Of a stretch of 64,000 bases of DNA, positions 45,641-54,777 are shown piece by piece. Each line of letters opens with the position of its first letter. The first letter of the stretch is position 1. The DNA is taken from NCBI RefSeq assembly GCF_007748195.1, contig NZ_CP037920.1, positions 4,167,800 through 4,231,799 of the forward strand, in the 5' to 3' direction. Source of the stretch: Gimesia aquarii (GTDB lineage: Bacteria; Planctomycetota; Planctomycetia; Planctomycetales; Planctomycetaceae). The notes below the pieces were generated by a model. That model saw only the letters and a list, made by a program, of their open reading frames with translations, was not told where the DNA came from and did not search any database. The translations under genes were made by a program, and so were the position numbers.

Positions 45641-45674
45641 GCGACCCTGACTATAATCTCAGGCTCGCCTTTTT
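45641..45674 (+). terminator. Bidirectional terminator between dihydroorotase-like gene and secDF
   Basis: GCGACCCTGA (45641-45650) pairs with TCAGGCTCGC (45659-45668), with one internal C-C mismatch. It is flanked by AAAAAAA on the left and CTTTTT on the right. It lies between two convergent stop codons (45611 and 45708) and should serve both transcripts. Confidence 0.88.
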
Positions 45675-45707
45675 GATGTTTCCTGGTGAATTATTTCTTT
45701 CTCGCAA

Positions 45708-48686
45708 TCAGCTCTTACTAACGCTTGTTTGCCGTTCACTTTGCTGAGTTGCACGTGCAGTTGCACTTCCAGGACGATTCATCAGCCAGACTAATACAGG
45801 GCTAGCGATGAAAATAGAGCTGTAAGTACCAACAATCACACCCAAGACAAGACAGTAAGCAAAGCCATGAATTCCTTCACCACCTATGGCGTATAGAATC
45901 AAGACTACGATTAAGGTTGTGATTGAAGTAAGCAAGGTTCGTGACATTGTTTGATTTAAACTGGTATTTACCATCGTAGTTGTCAGAGCAGGGTTCTTGC
46001 CGCGTACTTCTCGAATACGGTCGAAAACCACAATGGTGTCATTTAATGAATAACCAACAATTGTCAGAAACGCTGCAATCATAGGCAGGTTAATTTTAAA
46101 ATCATTCAAACCCATTAGAAGTCCTAATTGAGTATGGCTCAAATAAGCTCCCAACGCCACCAATCCTAAAACGACAAGCACATCATGAATTAAAGCAACA
46201 ACTGCCGCGAGACCAAATGTAATTCGTTGGAATCGAAACCAGATATAGGCTACAATCGCGACCAAACTGATCAACATAGCCAGGATTGCAGACTCCTGCA
46301 TCTCACTCGCCACAGAACTGTCAAAGCTATTAACTTCGTCTAGAATCGCTGTGGTTGCCATTACCTCTTGCATTGCGACTAAGGCCGTTTTTAAATCATT
46401 AACCAATAAATCCGGACCGGCTTGAGCCATCATCTTTTTAAAACGATTTGATTCGGCTGTTGTATCACCTTCTTTTGAATCGGAAGAGACTCCACTCAAC
46501 TGAATCTCAGGAATTCGCTCATACTTTTCAGAACCATCGGCATTCTCGATGGATGCAATGGCTTCTTTCAGATACGTTTCGACAGTTGATGTTTTCAGAT
46601 CACCACTAAAAGTAAGTTCAACTTCTGAACCCGCTGGAGAATTCTCACTACCTTCCAGCTTCTTGATTTCTCCGAAATCCATCGTCACTTTTCGTAACTT
46701 TTGAGCAGAAGCTTCAAATGCTTTATCTAGCTTTGTTCTAATTGAGTCCGTTGCTTTGGTACCCTCATTTTCGGTATCAGCATCATTTAAGGTAGTTCGT
46801 AAACGGAAATATCGTCCTTCAGAGCCAGGGTCATTTGATAGTTGCAATTGTTCGAGTGTGAGACTATTCCCAAACTCTTTTTGTAGTAATCCTCGAATGG
46901 TGTCAATTTCCTGTTTATCTTCAAACTCAAATGTCACCATTGTCCCGCCGGTAAAATCAATATCAAAATTTTCTTTACCTCGCGAGGAGACAACGACCAT
47001 TCCAATCAAGATCAGCAGCACTGAGAAAAAAGCTGCAATCTTTCTTTTGTTGATAAAATCAATATTTGTATTTCCGACTATACTCATCATCTTCAGATCG
47101 CTAATCCATCGCTTTCGCTCAAAAACATCAAAAATGAGACGACCGACATAGAGAGCAGTAAACATACTCATCACAATCCCGATAAAGAGCGTGACGGCGA
47201 ATCCCCGTACCTGATCTGTACCGATAATATATAACACGACTGCCACAATCAGCGTGGTCAGGTTGGCATCGATAATCGTAGTGAAAGCTCGCGCGAAACC
47301 ATTATTAATTGCCATTCTTAAACTTGATCCTCGAGATTTCTCTTCTCGGATTCGTTCAAAAATCAATACGTTGGCATCGACGGCCATACCAATGGTTAAT
47401 ACAAGGCCTGCCAGACCAGGTAGTGTAAATGTCGCGTCGATGAACGACATGCAGCCCATCACCAGTAACAAGTTCAAAGTCAGGCAGATATTGGCTACGA
47501 CACCAGCAAACCGATAGTAAATCAGCATGAATACAATAACGGCAATTGCAGCAATAATAATTGCCTGTTTTCCCTTCTCCTGAACATCACTTCCGAGGAG
47601 AGGACTAATGGAAAATTCGGAGACAGGTTCTGGTTTTAAAGGAACCTCCAATGCCCCCGCATTTAAAACATTTAAGAGAGAAGAGATTTCTTTCTGAGTA
47701 AAGCGACCGGTAATTTGACCTTCAGAACCAATCGTAGTGATTAAACGTGGTGCAGACTGGACTTTACCATCCAATAGCACAGCTAAATGCCGGTGGAATC
47801 CATCCTTACTGGGACGATTTTTGGATGTTAGCTGACTAAAAAGAGTGCCTCCTCGCGCGTTAAATGTAAATGCGACTGCAGGGGCACCATTCTGATCAGT
47901 TGACTGTCGCGCACGCACCAAATATTTTCCTGTGACACGTCGGTCTTCATTTGGTTCAATAATGACCAGTACTTCTTCACCTTGAGTACCGTCTTCTCGC
48001 GTTATCGGACGAGAAACCATCTGGTCTTCGGTATATGAGTCATCGCCATTAACTTCACGCCAGCTGGCAATCACACGTCCCTGGCCATCGCGAATATCTT
48101 TTCTGGGACTCTCTAATGCACGCGCGACAATAGAAGCATGATCACGTCGATTCGCCACGATATCAAATTCGAGACTTCCCAAACGTGTAATGAGTGATTT
48201 AATCCGTTGAACATCTTCCGTGTCTGCTCCTGGAACAATCACTTCGATCCGGTTTTGTCCCACTTTGCGGACTGTCACTTCTTCCGTACCAGAAGGATTA
48301 ATACGACGTCCAATGGCTCCCACCATTTGATCCATTACATCATTCGAAAGTTCTTTTTCACTTCCGGCTTCGTCGACTTCGAAAACCATGTTTGAACCAC
48401 CGGCAAGGTCGATTCCCAGCCGAATCGCATTGCGCCAATCATTACCATTGGCAATCTGCCAAATGAAGGGAGTAGCAGCAATGACAGCCGTAAATAGTAC
48501 CAGGCCAATTTTCCGGGAGAATTCCTTCAGTTTGAGAGCACGTGCGATAATGACTCCCAAGATGAAAGGTAAAACAAACACGACAAAAATAACGAGCAAG
48601 ATATACCATCCTGATACTTTTGATGTCGCATTATCGGCTACTTCCGCAGCAATTAGTCCTGCTGAGTGGAAATCAATCCCTGTCAT
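45708..48686 (-). CDS. secDF: Fused protein translocase subunit SecDF
   Basis: 992 residues, a single-chain SecD-SecF. The SecD half has GIDLAGGSNMVFEV (the D-x-x-GG turn), the large periplasmic P1 domain, MAVDANVLIFERIREE in the helix IV/V region and six membrane segments. The SecF half begins near residue 555 and has FDIDFTGGTMVTFEFE and YSLNDTIVVFDRIREVRGK, with six more helices. Using the proton gradient it helps pull proteins across the membrane after SecA/SecYEG. Fusion occurs in some Gram-positives and in planctomycetes, whereas E. coli has two genes. It follows yajC by 120 bases in the classic tgt-yajC-secD order. Confidence 0.96.
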   Translation of the reverse strand: MTGIDFHSAGLIAAEVADNATSKVSGWYILLVIFVVFVLPFILGVIIARALKLKEFSRKIGLVLFTAVIAATPFIWQIANGNDWRNAIRLGIDLAGGSNMVFEVDEAGSEKELSNDVMDQMVGAIGRRINPSGTEEVTVRKVGQNRIEVIVPGADTEDVQRIKSLITRLGSLEFDIVANRRDHASIVARALESPRKDIRDGQGRVIASWREVNGDDSYTEDQMVSRPITREDGTQGEEVLVIIEPNEDRRVTGKYLVRARQSTDQNGAPAVAFTFNARGGTLFSQLTSKNRPSKDGFHRHLAVLLDGKVQSAPRLITTIGSEGQITGRFTQKEISSLLNVLNAGALEVPLKPEPVSEFSISPLLGSDVQEKGKQAIIIAAIAVIVFMLIYYRFAGVVANICLTLNLLLVMGCMSFIDATFTLPGLAGLVLTIGMAVDANVLIFERIREEKSRGSSLRMAINNGFARAFTTIIDANLTTLIVAVVLYIIGTDQVRGFAVTLFIGIVMSMFTALYVGRLIFDVFERKRWISDLKMMSIVGNTNIDFINKRKIAAFFSVLLILIGMVVVSSRGKENFDIDFTGGTMVTFEFEDKQEIDTIRGLLQKEFGNSLTLEQLQLSNDPGSEGRYFRLRTTLNDADTENEGTKATDSIRTKLDKAFEASAQKLRKVTMDFGEIKKLEGSENSPAGSEVELTFSGDLKTSTVETYLKEAIASIENADGSEKYERIPEIQLSGVSSDSKEGDTTAESNRFKKMMAQAGPDLLVNDLKTALVAMQEVMATTAILDEVNSFDSSVASEMQESAILAMLISLVAIVAYIWFRFQRITFGLAAVVALIHDVLVVLGLVALGAYLSHTQLGLLMGLNDFKINLPMIAAFLTIVGYSLNDTIVVFDRIREVRGKNPALTTTMVNTSLNQTMSRTLLTSITTLIVVLILYAIGGEGIHGFAYCLVLGVIVGTYSSIFIASPVLVWLMNRPGSATARATQQSERQTSVSKS

Positions 48687-48806
48687 TCAATTAGTCCCAA
48701 AACTATGCTTTTTTATATGGGCCGATTCACTCGGCAATGAAGGTTTAAACTGGCGTTTACTGCGCCAGATACTGAATCTCTAAAAGTTTTATTAGATACT
48801 GTAAAG

Positions 48807-49172
48807 CTATTTTGAATCTTTTTTATCTTCTTCATAAAGTCCTTGAATTGCACTTCGACGGACTTTCAGACGCGAATTATCATCTATTTTTATCACCACT
48901 TCCTGTTCATTGTCTGAAATACTGGCAATCGTACCAATAATTCCCCCAATGGTCACGACACGGTCATTTTTCTTCAATTCACCTAACGCCTTCTCGCGAC
49001 GAGCTCGTTCTTTTTGCTGAGGACGAAACATAATCAGGTAAAAGAAGATCACAATGGCAATGATGGGTAAAAATTGGATGATCTGAGGAGGAGCGGGGGC
49101 ATCTTTCGCAGGTGCTTCTTCGGCCAATAAATATAACGTAGTAAGTAATAAATTCATTTCGTTCTCGTCCAA
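48807..49172 (-). CDS. yajC: Preprotein translocase subunit YajC
   Basis: 121 residues. One membrane segment at about 28-50 (IIQFLPIIAIVIFFYLIMF) is followed directly by RPQQKERARREKALGELKKN and DRVVTIGGIIGTI, the diagnostic YajC sequence, then a charged C-terminus. YajC associates with SecDF in the inner membrane. The Pro/Ala-rich N-terminal 27 residues are longer than in E. coli YajC (110 residues). The genomic order tgt-yajC-secDF supports the call. Confidence 0.95.
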   Translation of the reverse strand: MDENEMNLLLTTLYLLAEEAPAKDAPAPPQIIQFLPIIAIVIFFYLIMFRPQQKERARREKALGELKKNDRVVTIGGIIGTIASISDNEQEVVIKIDDNSRLKVRRSAIQGLYEEDKKDSK

Positions 49173-49347
49173 GGCTGCAAATGAATCCCCTTAAAGCAAT
49201 GTGAATTAAGCACTTAAGGAAACACACATTTAAACATGCAAGTTAATACATATACTATTCTAAATTATGCTCATCCAACAACTGAGCCGAAATCGGCCCA
49301 AACCTAAACAAATTCAGGAGTTATCAAACAGTGTTGCAAGCTGTATC

Positions 49348-50466
49348 TTAGAAAGATGCGTTCCAACGGGCAAGGTGAACCGCCCTAAACTCCTCAACTT
49401 GATCATTGAGGATTGCCTGTCGGAAGTCTCGCAGTAATTTTTGATAAAAGGCAATATTGTGGAGGGAGATCAAAATTGGCCCGAGCATCTCTCGTGACAT
49501 AAATAAATGTCGCAAATAAGCGCGACTATAATTCTGTGATCCTGGTGAATCGCATTCTGGGTCCAAAGGGCTCGGATCTCTCGCATGTATTTGATTGCGC
49601 AAATTAACGCGTCCCTGGCTGGTAAATGCCATTCCATTCCGCCCATTTCTAGTAGGCATAACACAATCAAATAAATCAACACCACGTATAATTGCCTCAA
49701 TCAGGTCAGAAGGGCGTCCTACCCCCATCAGATAACGAGGTTTTTCAATGGGCAACATCGGAGTCGTAAAATCAAGCGTAGAATACATATCCTCAGGTTT
49801 CTCTCCTACACTCAAGCCTCCAATAGCGTATCCAGGAAATCCCAGAGGAAGCAATCCAGCAGCAGATCGTTCCCGCATCTTCTGGTCAGTTCCTCCTTGC
49901 ACGATCCCAAACAGGGCCTGATCATCACGTTTCTGTGCATCTCGGCACCTTGCTGCCCAATTTGTGGTTCGGTCTACGGCCTCCAACATTTTTTCAGAAG
50001 GAACATCATGCGGGGGACATTCATCAAGACACATAATACAATCTGCACCGAGTTGTTCTTGTATTTTCACCGCTTTTTCCGGTGATAATTCAAATAGACT
50101 ACCATCAATATGTGAACGAAACACAACTTGGTTATCATCCATTTTTGTGAGTTGTGCCAGACTGAAGACCTGGAAGCCACCACTGTCAGTCAGAATTGGC
50201 CCATCCCAGTTCATAAACTCGTGCAGCCCTCCCATCTCTTCAACGATCTCTGCCCCGGGACGTAATGCCAAATGGTATGTATTTGATAATACCTGCTGGG
50301 TTCCCACCTGTTTTAGTTGCTCTGGCAATAGGCCTTTTACCGATGCTAAAGTTCCCACAGGCATAAAAGCTGGAGTATCCACAATTCCGTGGGGCGTATG
50401 CCAGCGTCCCACTCGTGCTGAAGTTTTTGAATCGCTATGAATCAGTTCAAAATGAAAATGGGACAC
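49348..50466 (-). CDS. tgt: Queuine tRNA-ribosyltransferase with altered zinc site
   Basis: 372 residues, the normal length. It exchanges guanine 34 in GUN-anticodon tRNAs for preQ1. The catalytic base aspartate is in [14 protein letters not shown], the nucleophile in [17 protein letters not shown] and substrate-pocket motifs GIVQGG and GGLSVGEKP are intact. The zinc region, normally CxCxxC followed by NYSRAYLHHL, reads [18 protein letters not shown]: the first cysteine stays and the second and third are serines. The fourth ligand, a histidine in SLHN, is kept. Such a site would bind zinc poorly, if at all. It starts the tgt-yajC-secDF order, and the next gene upstream is a type II secretion F-type protein. 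Confidence 0.94.
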   Translation of the reverse strand: MSHFHFELIHSDSKTSARVGRWHTPHGIVDTPAFMPVGTLASVKGLLPEQLKQVGTQQVLSNTYHLALRPGAEIVEEMGGLHEFMNWDGPILTDSGGFQVFSLAQLTKMDDNQVVFRSHIDGSLFELSPEKAVKIQEQLGADCIMCLDECPPHDVPSEKMLEAVDRTTNWAARCRDAQKRDDQALFGIVQGGTDQKMRERSAAGLLPLGFPGYAIGGLSVGEKPEDMYSTLDFTTPMLPIEKPRYLMGVGRPSDLIEAIIRGVDLFDCVMPTRNGRNGMAFTSQGRVNLRNQIHARDPSPLDPECDSPGSQNYSRAYLRHLFMSREMLGPILISLHNIAFYQKLLRDFRQAILNDQVEEFRAVHLARWNASF

Positions 50467-50531
50467 TTTTACTTTTCTAATCGGTACTAAATACGGTTGA
50501 TGACACTAGAGATAAACAAGTAGCTAATAGC

Positions 50532-51575
50532 TCAGATATTGTTTAAGGCGTCGTTGAGTATTCCCAAATACCAAAAAGCGATCCTGAATACAACAAAGAT
50601 GATAAAAGCGGCCACAAGAGCCCAGATGAGCCAACCTAAAACTGCCGCTAATGTTGCCAGGCTGCGCTGTGCATCTTCCTGAAAACGGGGACTCAATCGC
50701 TCCAGAGTTTCAGGAACAGTTCCCGATGTTTCACCCACATTGACCATATGAATATATTCATCTGTAAATAGTCTCGTTTCTGCTAATGCATCTGTGAGGT
50801 GCTCTCCATCATTAACAGCACCATTGACGCGTGGTATTTCCCGAATAAATGCCCCATTTCCGGTTGCTTTCAGGCTGGAATCCAATGAATCAAGAATATT
50901 CATACCAGCTTGTTGAGTGAGTGCAAATGCCCAGGAAAATCGTGCAATCGCAAATGATCGCATACATCCCCCCAATACCGGAATTTTAAGAAACAAGCTG
51001 TGAAAATATTGTTTGCCTCCGAACAGGCGGTCCATGATTTGATATGCTACAAACAACGCAAAAATTGATCCGAACGTACATGTCAACCAAATCATAGCTC
51101 CGCTGGGGCCAGATAACCCCAACCCCAAAACATCAATGGGTGCTCCACCTTGTCCGCTAGCGAGAAGTCCTAAGATAAGAATCATCAAGGCAATCACCAA
51201 GATTGCAACGACAAATTGAAAAACAGGCCAGGCGATAAGCCTTGTAAAGTTTTTTCGCATTTGAAGAAGATGATCGTAATGCTCAGCAAGTGCTTTCAAC
51301 ACTTCAGGGAGGCCACCACTTTGCTCGGCAACGCTCACCATATTGACCAGTAATTCGGGATAATAATTCCCCTGTTTTCTCATTGCCGAAGTCACATCCA
51401 TACCCGATTTCAATTCCGTTGCGATATCACGAATAGACTGCTGCAAACGACGGTCTCCCATCTTTTTCGCTGCTAATTCAAACGATTTTGTGATCGATAC
51501 TCCAGATTCCAACATCGTACTGAGCGATCGACACAAAAGAGCCAACGATTTCAAGGAAACTCGTGACTGAAACAT
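50532..51575 (-). CDS. Type II secretion system F / PilC-family membrane protein
   Basis: 347 residues from the ATG at 51575, which has AAGGTGGG about 7 bases ahead; the frame opens 21 codons earlier without such a site. Two GspF domains are visible (CRSLSTMLESGVSITKSFEL with GNYYPELLVNMVSVAEQSGG, and again FAIARFSWAFALTQQAGMNI with IHMVNVGETSGTVPETL). Three membrane segments surround them. Such proteins form the inner-membrane platform of type II secretion or type IV pilus machines. No other pilus gene sits alongside. The DUF1559 protein with a prepilin leader at 20591 could be a client, but that is inference. Confidence 0.9.
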   Translation of the reverse strand: MFQSRVSLKSLALLCRSLSTMLESGVSITKSFELAAKKMGDRRLQQSIRDIATELKSGMDVTSAMRKQGNYYPELLVNMVSVAEQSGGLPEVLKALAEHYDHLLQMRKNFTRLIAWPVFQFVVAILVIALMILILGLLASGQGGAPIDVLGLGLSGPSGAMIWLTCTFGSIFALFVAYQIMDRLFGGKQYFHSLFLKIPVLGGCMRSFAIARFSWAFALTQQAGMNILDSLDSSLKATGNGAFIREIPRVNGAVNDGEHLTDALAETRLFTDEYIHMVNVGETSGTVPETLERLSPRFQEDAQRSLATLAAVLGWLIWALVAAFIIFVVFRIAFWYLGILNDALNNI

Positions 51576-51790
51576 GAATCCCACCTTCAGAGAACTATTG
51601 AGAATTTTCAGGTCGTCAGATATCTTCCGACATAACATTCATTATTGCGAATTGCCACTTCTCTGAGAGTGACAATCTATTCCACATTGCGAAAAAAAAT
51701 GAAATTTGTCAGAGTAAATGACGTGTATTGAGGCTAACACGCTGGATATACCGGTTTTGTTTATATTTATTTATCTCGGAAGTAAGATTG

Positions 51791-52588
51791 ATGGACTTTT
51801 TGGAATTAGCAGGCAAACGAATTCTTATTTTTGGAGTAGCCAACCGAAAAAGCGTTGCATATCAGGCAGGGAAAGTTCTGGAAGAAGCTGGAGCTGAAGT
51901 GATCTATATTGTGCGGTCTGAAACACGAAAAGAATCATTAAAGAGCTTATTAAAGCAGGCACCGATTTATGTCTGCGATGTCGAACGTCAGCAGGAAATC
52001 GATCAATTACATTCCGAAATCAGCCAAAAATACGACGCCATTCATGGTTTGGTACACTCGATTGCATTTGCCGATTATTCAGCAGGCTGGCTTCCCTTTC
52101 ATCAGACACCCCGAAGTGCTTTTTTACAGGCGGTAGATATTTCCTGCTTTTCTCTCATCGCACTTTCAAATGCATTTAGTAAGCTCATTGAGCCAGAACA
52201 GGGGAGCGTCGTTACGGTCTCAATTTCGACGACTCGTATGGCTGCAGAAAATTATGGTTACATGGCTCCGGTTAAAGCAGCTTTAGATTCCTCTGTTTGT
52301 TTTCTTTCAAAATCGTTTTCCAATTTTTCGAAAGTTCGCTTTAATGCCGTCTGTCCAGGATTACTCAAAACATCGGCATCAGCAGGAATCCCTGGATATG
52401 TCGACAGCTATTTATTTGCAGAAAAGGCAACACTTCGTAAAGAAGCCGTGCAAACAAAGGAAGTAGCCGATACCATTGCATTCTTAATGAGCCCGCGTTC
52501 CTCAGGCATTACATCCCAGGGAATTGTCATTGATGCAGGAATGGGCACAAATTATTTTGATAGAGAAATCGTAGCGGAAGATACCTAG
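51791..52588 (+). CDS. Enoyl-[acyl-carrier-protein] reductase FabI-like SDR
   Basis: 265 residues from the ATG at 51791, preceded by GGAAG; an upstream reading adds 21 unlikely residues. The cofactor turn [19 protein letters not shown] is the FabI form of the short-chain dehydrogenase glycine motif. The catalytic region [15 protein letters not shown] has Tyr and Lys spaced by six residues (Y-x6-K), the FabI spacing and not the Y-x3-K of ordinary SDRs. [18 protein letters not shown] matches the FabI C-terminus. It would reduce enoyl-ACP with NAD(P)H in the last step of fatty acid elongation. It ends at a strong terminator and probably stands alone. Confidence 0.88.
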   Translation: MDFLELAGKRILIFGVANRKSVAYQAGKVLEEAGAEVIYIVRSETRKESLKSLLKQAPIYVCDVERQQEIDQLHSEISQKYDAIHGLVHSIAFADYSAGWLPFHQTPRSAFLQAVDISCFSLIALSNAFSKLIEPEQGSVVTVSISTTRMAAENYGYMAPVKAALDSSVCFLSKSFSNFSKVRFNAVCPGLLKTSASAGIPGYVDSYLFAEKATLRKEAVQTKEVADTIAFLMSPRSSGITSQGIVIDAGMGTNYFDREIVAEDT

Positions 52589-52596
52589 TATTGCAG

Positions 52597-52633
52597 AAAA
52601 AAGCCGACTGAATCAGATTCAGTCGGCTTTTTT
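52597..52633 (+). terminator. Bidirectional terminator, perfect 18-bp inverted repeat
   Basis: An 18-bp inverted repeat with core arms GCCGACTGAATC and GATTCAGTCGGC sits around one central A at 52615. The arms end in AAAAAA on the left and TTTTTT on the right, so it works for the fabI-like gene (plus) and for the convergent EF-hand gene (minus). Confidence 0.93.
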
Positions 52634-52693
52634 GTTCACATCACTGAGCTACCAATGTAACCAAAGTAATGTTTCAGTGACCTGTCATCACTC

Positions 52694-53341
52694 TCAATTT
52701 TTCTTGTTTTTTCTTCCTGCTTTTCCTTTCGCTCTATTACCGGCTGCCCCTTTAGGACGATTCTTCATCATTTCTGCTCTCGCAGCCTGCCGTTCTGATT
52801 CGTCTAGTTTTCCATCACCATTTTTATCAAACTTCTTTATGAATTGCTCTCGAGTCATTCCACCACGACGACGGCCTTGCTGATTCCCCAGAGACTTACG
52901 AGCAGCAGCCCGCTCGGCTTCACTTAACTTCCCATCACCATCTTTGTCGAATTTTTTAACCATTTCTTCACGACTCATACGTGGCCCCTTTTGGCCCATT
53001 TTTCCTCGTGCAGCTTTTGCTGCCGCACGTTCTGATTCGTCTAATTTTCCATCACCGTTCTTATCAAATTTTTTGATCATTTCTTCACGGTTAAAACCTG
53101 GTTTGCCTTTCCCCTTGCCACCAGCCCCCTTAGCTGATTTCCCTTTACCACGTGCCTCTCTCGCAGCGGTGCGTTCTTCCTCGTTTAACTTTCCATCGCC
53201 ATCTTTATCAAATTTTTTGAGTATTTGTTCACGATTGGGGCGTTCTCCCTTTTTACCTTCTTCAGCTTGAGTCGCTGAAGTCCCAGTTAAAACAGCAACT
53301 CCCAAGACAAATGTTGATATCTGCATTAGTCTTACTCTCAT
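52694..53341 (-). CDS. Secreted protein with four near-identical EF-hands
   Basis: 215 residues from the ATG at 53341, which has GAGGAG about 8 bases ahead. A signal peptide is clear (MRVRLMQISTFVLGVAVLTG, cleavage near ATQA). Four EF-hand calcium loops, each KKFDKDGDGKL or KKFDKNGDGKL, start at about D45, D93, D132 and D172. Each is followed by a short helix rich in glutamate and alanine (ESERAAA-like). Between them are Gly/Lys-rich linkers, and the C-terminus is a basic GRKNKKN tail. The loops would bind calcium outside the cytoplasm. The repeats are close at DNA level, indicating recent expansion. No partner gene is apparent. Confidence 0.9.
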   Translation of the reverse strand: MRVRLMQISTFVLGVAVLTGTSATQAEEGKKGERPNREQILKKFDKDGDGKLNEEERTAAREARGKGKSAKGAGGKGKGKPGFNREEMIKKFDKNGDGKLDESERAAAKAARGKMGQKGPRMSREEMVKKFDKDGDGKLSEAERAAARKSLGNQQGRRRGGMTREQFIKKFDKNGDGKLDESERQAARAEMMKNRPKGAAGNRAKGKAGRKNKKN

Positions 53342-53666
53342 TAAGATAACTCCTCGTTCACACTTAAGGGTCAAGGGATCATTCCCATTTCTGATTCACT
53401 TCACTAAGAGATCAAACTCACATGAAAATCATTGGTTTCGCAGTTTCTCAAAAAAAAGTGAATTTGTTGCTTAACTACATAGCAATTGGAAAGAAATTCA
53501 GGCGATTCAACTAGAAAAATGCCTATTTTTAAGCTGAAGAATTTAAAATATGGGAAACGAAATAAAAAGCTGATATTGCCTCAATTCCTATTCTCCCACT
53601 ATCATGCCGCACTTGATAATAAGGTAGCCTCAAACAAAATCAAAATAGTAGCTCAATTCAAACACG
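53342..53666. other. Intergenic region between divergent genes
   Basis: 325 AT-rich bases between the EF-hand gene (minus) and the GT9 gene (plus). It should contain both promoters. A 71-residue open frame across 53486-53701 overlaps the start of the glycosyltransferase and shows no family or ribosome-binding site, so I do not call it. Confidence 0.5.
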
Positions 53667-54767
53667 ATGAGTTCAAAGTATTCCATCTCGCAACTAAATA
53701 AAATTGAAGCCAAACGCATTTGCGTGATTAAGCCTAGTGCGCTGGGTGATGTTGTACAGACCCTTCCTATTTTGTCAGTACTCAGCGAACGATTTCCTGA
53801 TTCAGAGATTTCATGGGTCATTCGCGACAGTTTTGCTAATCTGATCGAAGGGCATCCAAATATTGACCATGTGATTCCCTTTAGTCGGCACAGCTCCGTT
53901 CGCTACTGGTGGCGTTTTTTGAAAGAACTTAAACAACGCCAGTTTGATCTAGTACTTGATCTTCAAGGCTTATTGAGAACCGGAATTATGACAGCTTCTA
54001 CATGTGCTCCATGGAGAATTGGAATCGAAGCAGCGCGCGAAGGTTCGCACTTAGCCTACAACCTGACCATCCCTGATACAGGGCGACTTGTCCCCGCTTA
54101 TTTAAAATATTGGCGCGTAGCCGATGCTTTAGGATTCGGTGAAACTCAACGACAAACTGGCCTTATTCTTAGCAATGAAGATACTACCTGGGCAAAAAGT
54201 AAACTCGATCGCAAGAACAATCTGGTTCCGATCCTCGCCATTCATGCTGGTGCCCAATGGATCACAAAACGCTGGCCACCAGAGAGCTTTGCAGCCGTAG
54301 GTGCAAAAGCGATCCGTCGCTTTCGCTGCAATGTGGTTCTTGTGGGGACAGCTGATGAACGGCCACTGACCAGTCAAATTCAGCAACTTTTGCATAAGTT
54401 TGTACCCACAGGTCGTATCATCAACCTGGCAGGAGAAACTACACTTAAGCAGTTGGCCGCCGTACTCACAGAATCTGATTTTCTACTCACAAACGATTCT
54501 GGTCCCATGCACCTTGCCGCAGGACTGGGAACTCCAGTAACCGGAATCTTCACTTGCACAAGTTCGCTCCGCTCAGGACCTCCTGGTGATCAACACGAAC
54601 TAGTCTCAACCAATGTGGAGTGTGCTGGCAGCTATAATAAACGTTGCCCTAAACGAGGCCCTCAAAACTTGTGCTGTATGGAAGAACTGGAAATCAGCCG
54701 AGTCTGGCAGGCTTTATTTCGATTGATTTCCAAACACACTTCTCAAAAATCAGGGAAAGCAGCTTAA
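53667..54767 (+). CDS. Glycosyltransferase family 9 protein (heptosyltransferase-like)
   Basis: 366 residues. The N-terminus has CVIKPSALGDVVQTLPILS, the GT9 opening, with the aspartate that binds the acceptor. The C-terminal domain has the nucleotide-sugar motif FLLTNDSGPMHLAAGLGTPV and a pair of nearby arginines and lysines in HAGAQWITKRWP. The family adds heptose from ADP-heptose to the lipopolysaccharide inner core (WaaC/WaaF/RfaQ), so an outer-membrane glycolipid role is likely in this Gram-negative-type envelope. Four cysteines near the end (ECAGSYNKRCPKRGPQNLCC) are an extra feature. It converges with the kinase gene, 10 bases apart. Confidence 0.88.
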   Translation: MSSKYSISQLNKIEAKRICVIKPSALGDVVQTLPILSVLSERFPDSEISWVIRDSFANLIEGHPNIDHVIPFSRHSSVRYWWRFLKELKQRQFDLVLDLQGLLRTGIMTASTCAPWRIGIEAAREGSHLAYNLTIPDTGRLVPAYLKYWRVADALGFGETQRQTGLILSNEDTTWAKSKLDRKNNLVPILAIHAGAQWITKRWPPESFAAVGAKAIRRFRCNVVLVGTADERPLTSQIQQLLHKFVPTGRIINLAGETTLKQLAAVLTESDFLLTNDSGPMHLAAGLGTPVTGIFTCTSSLRSGPPGDQHELVSTNVECAGSYNKRCPKRGPQNLCCMEELEISRVWQALFRLISKHTSQKSGKAA

Positions 54768-54777
54768 TTGCTTTCAT

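Noticed and set aside
53486-53701. 71-residue plus-strand open frame before the glycosyltransferase
   Set aside because: It overlaps the true start of the GT9 gene, is very lysine- and leucine-rich as expected from AT-rich noncoding DNA, and has no ribosome-binding site or recognisable motif.
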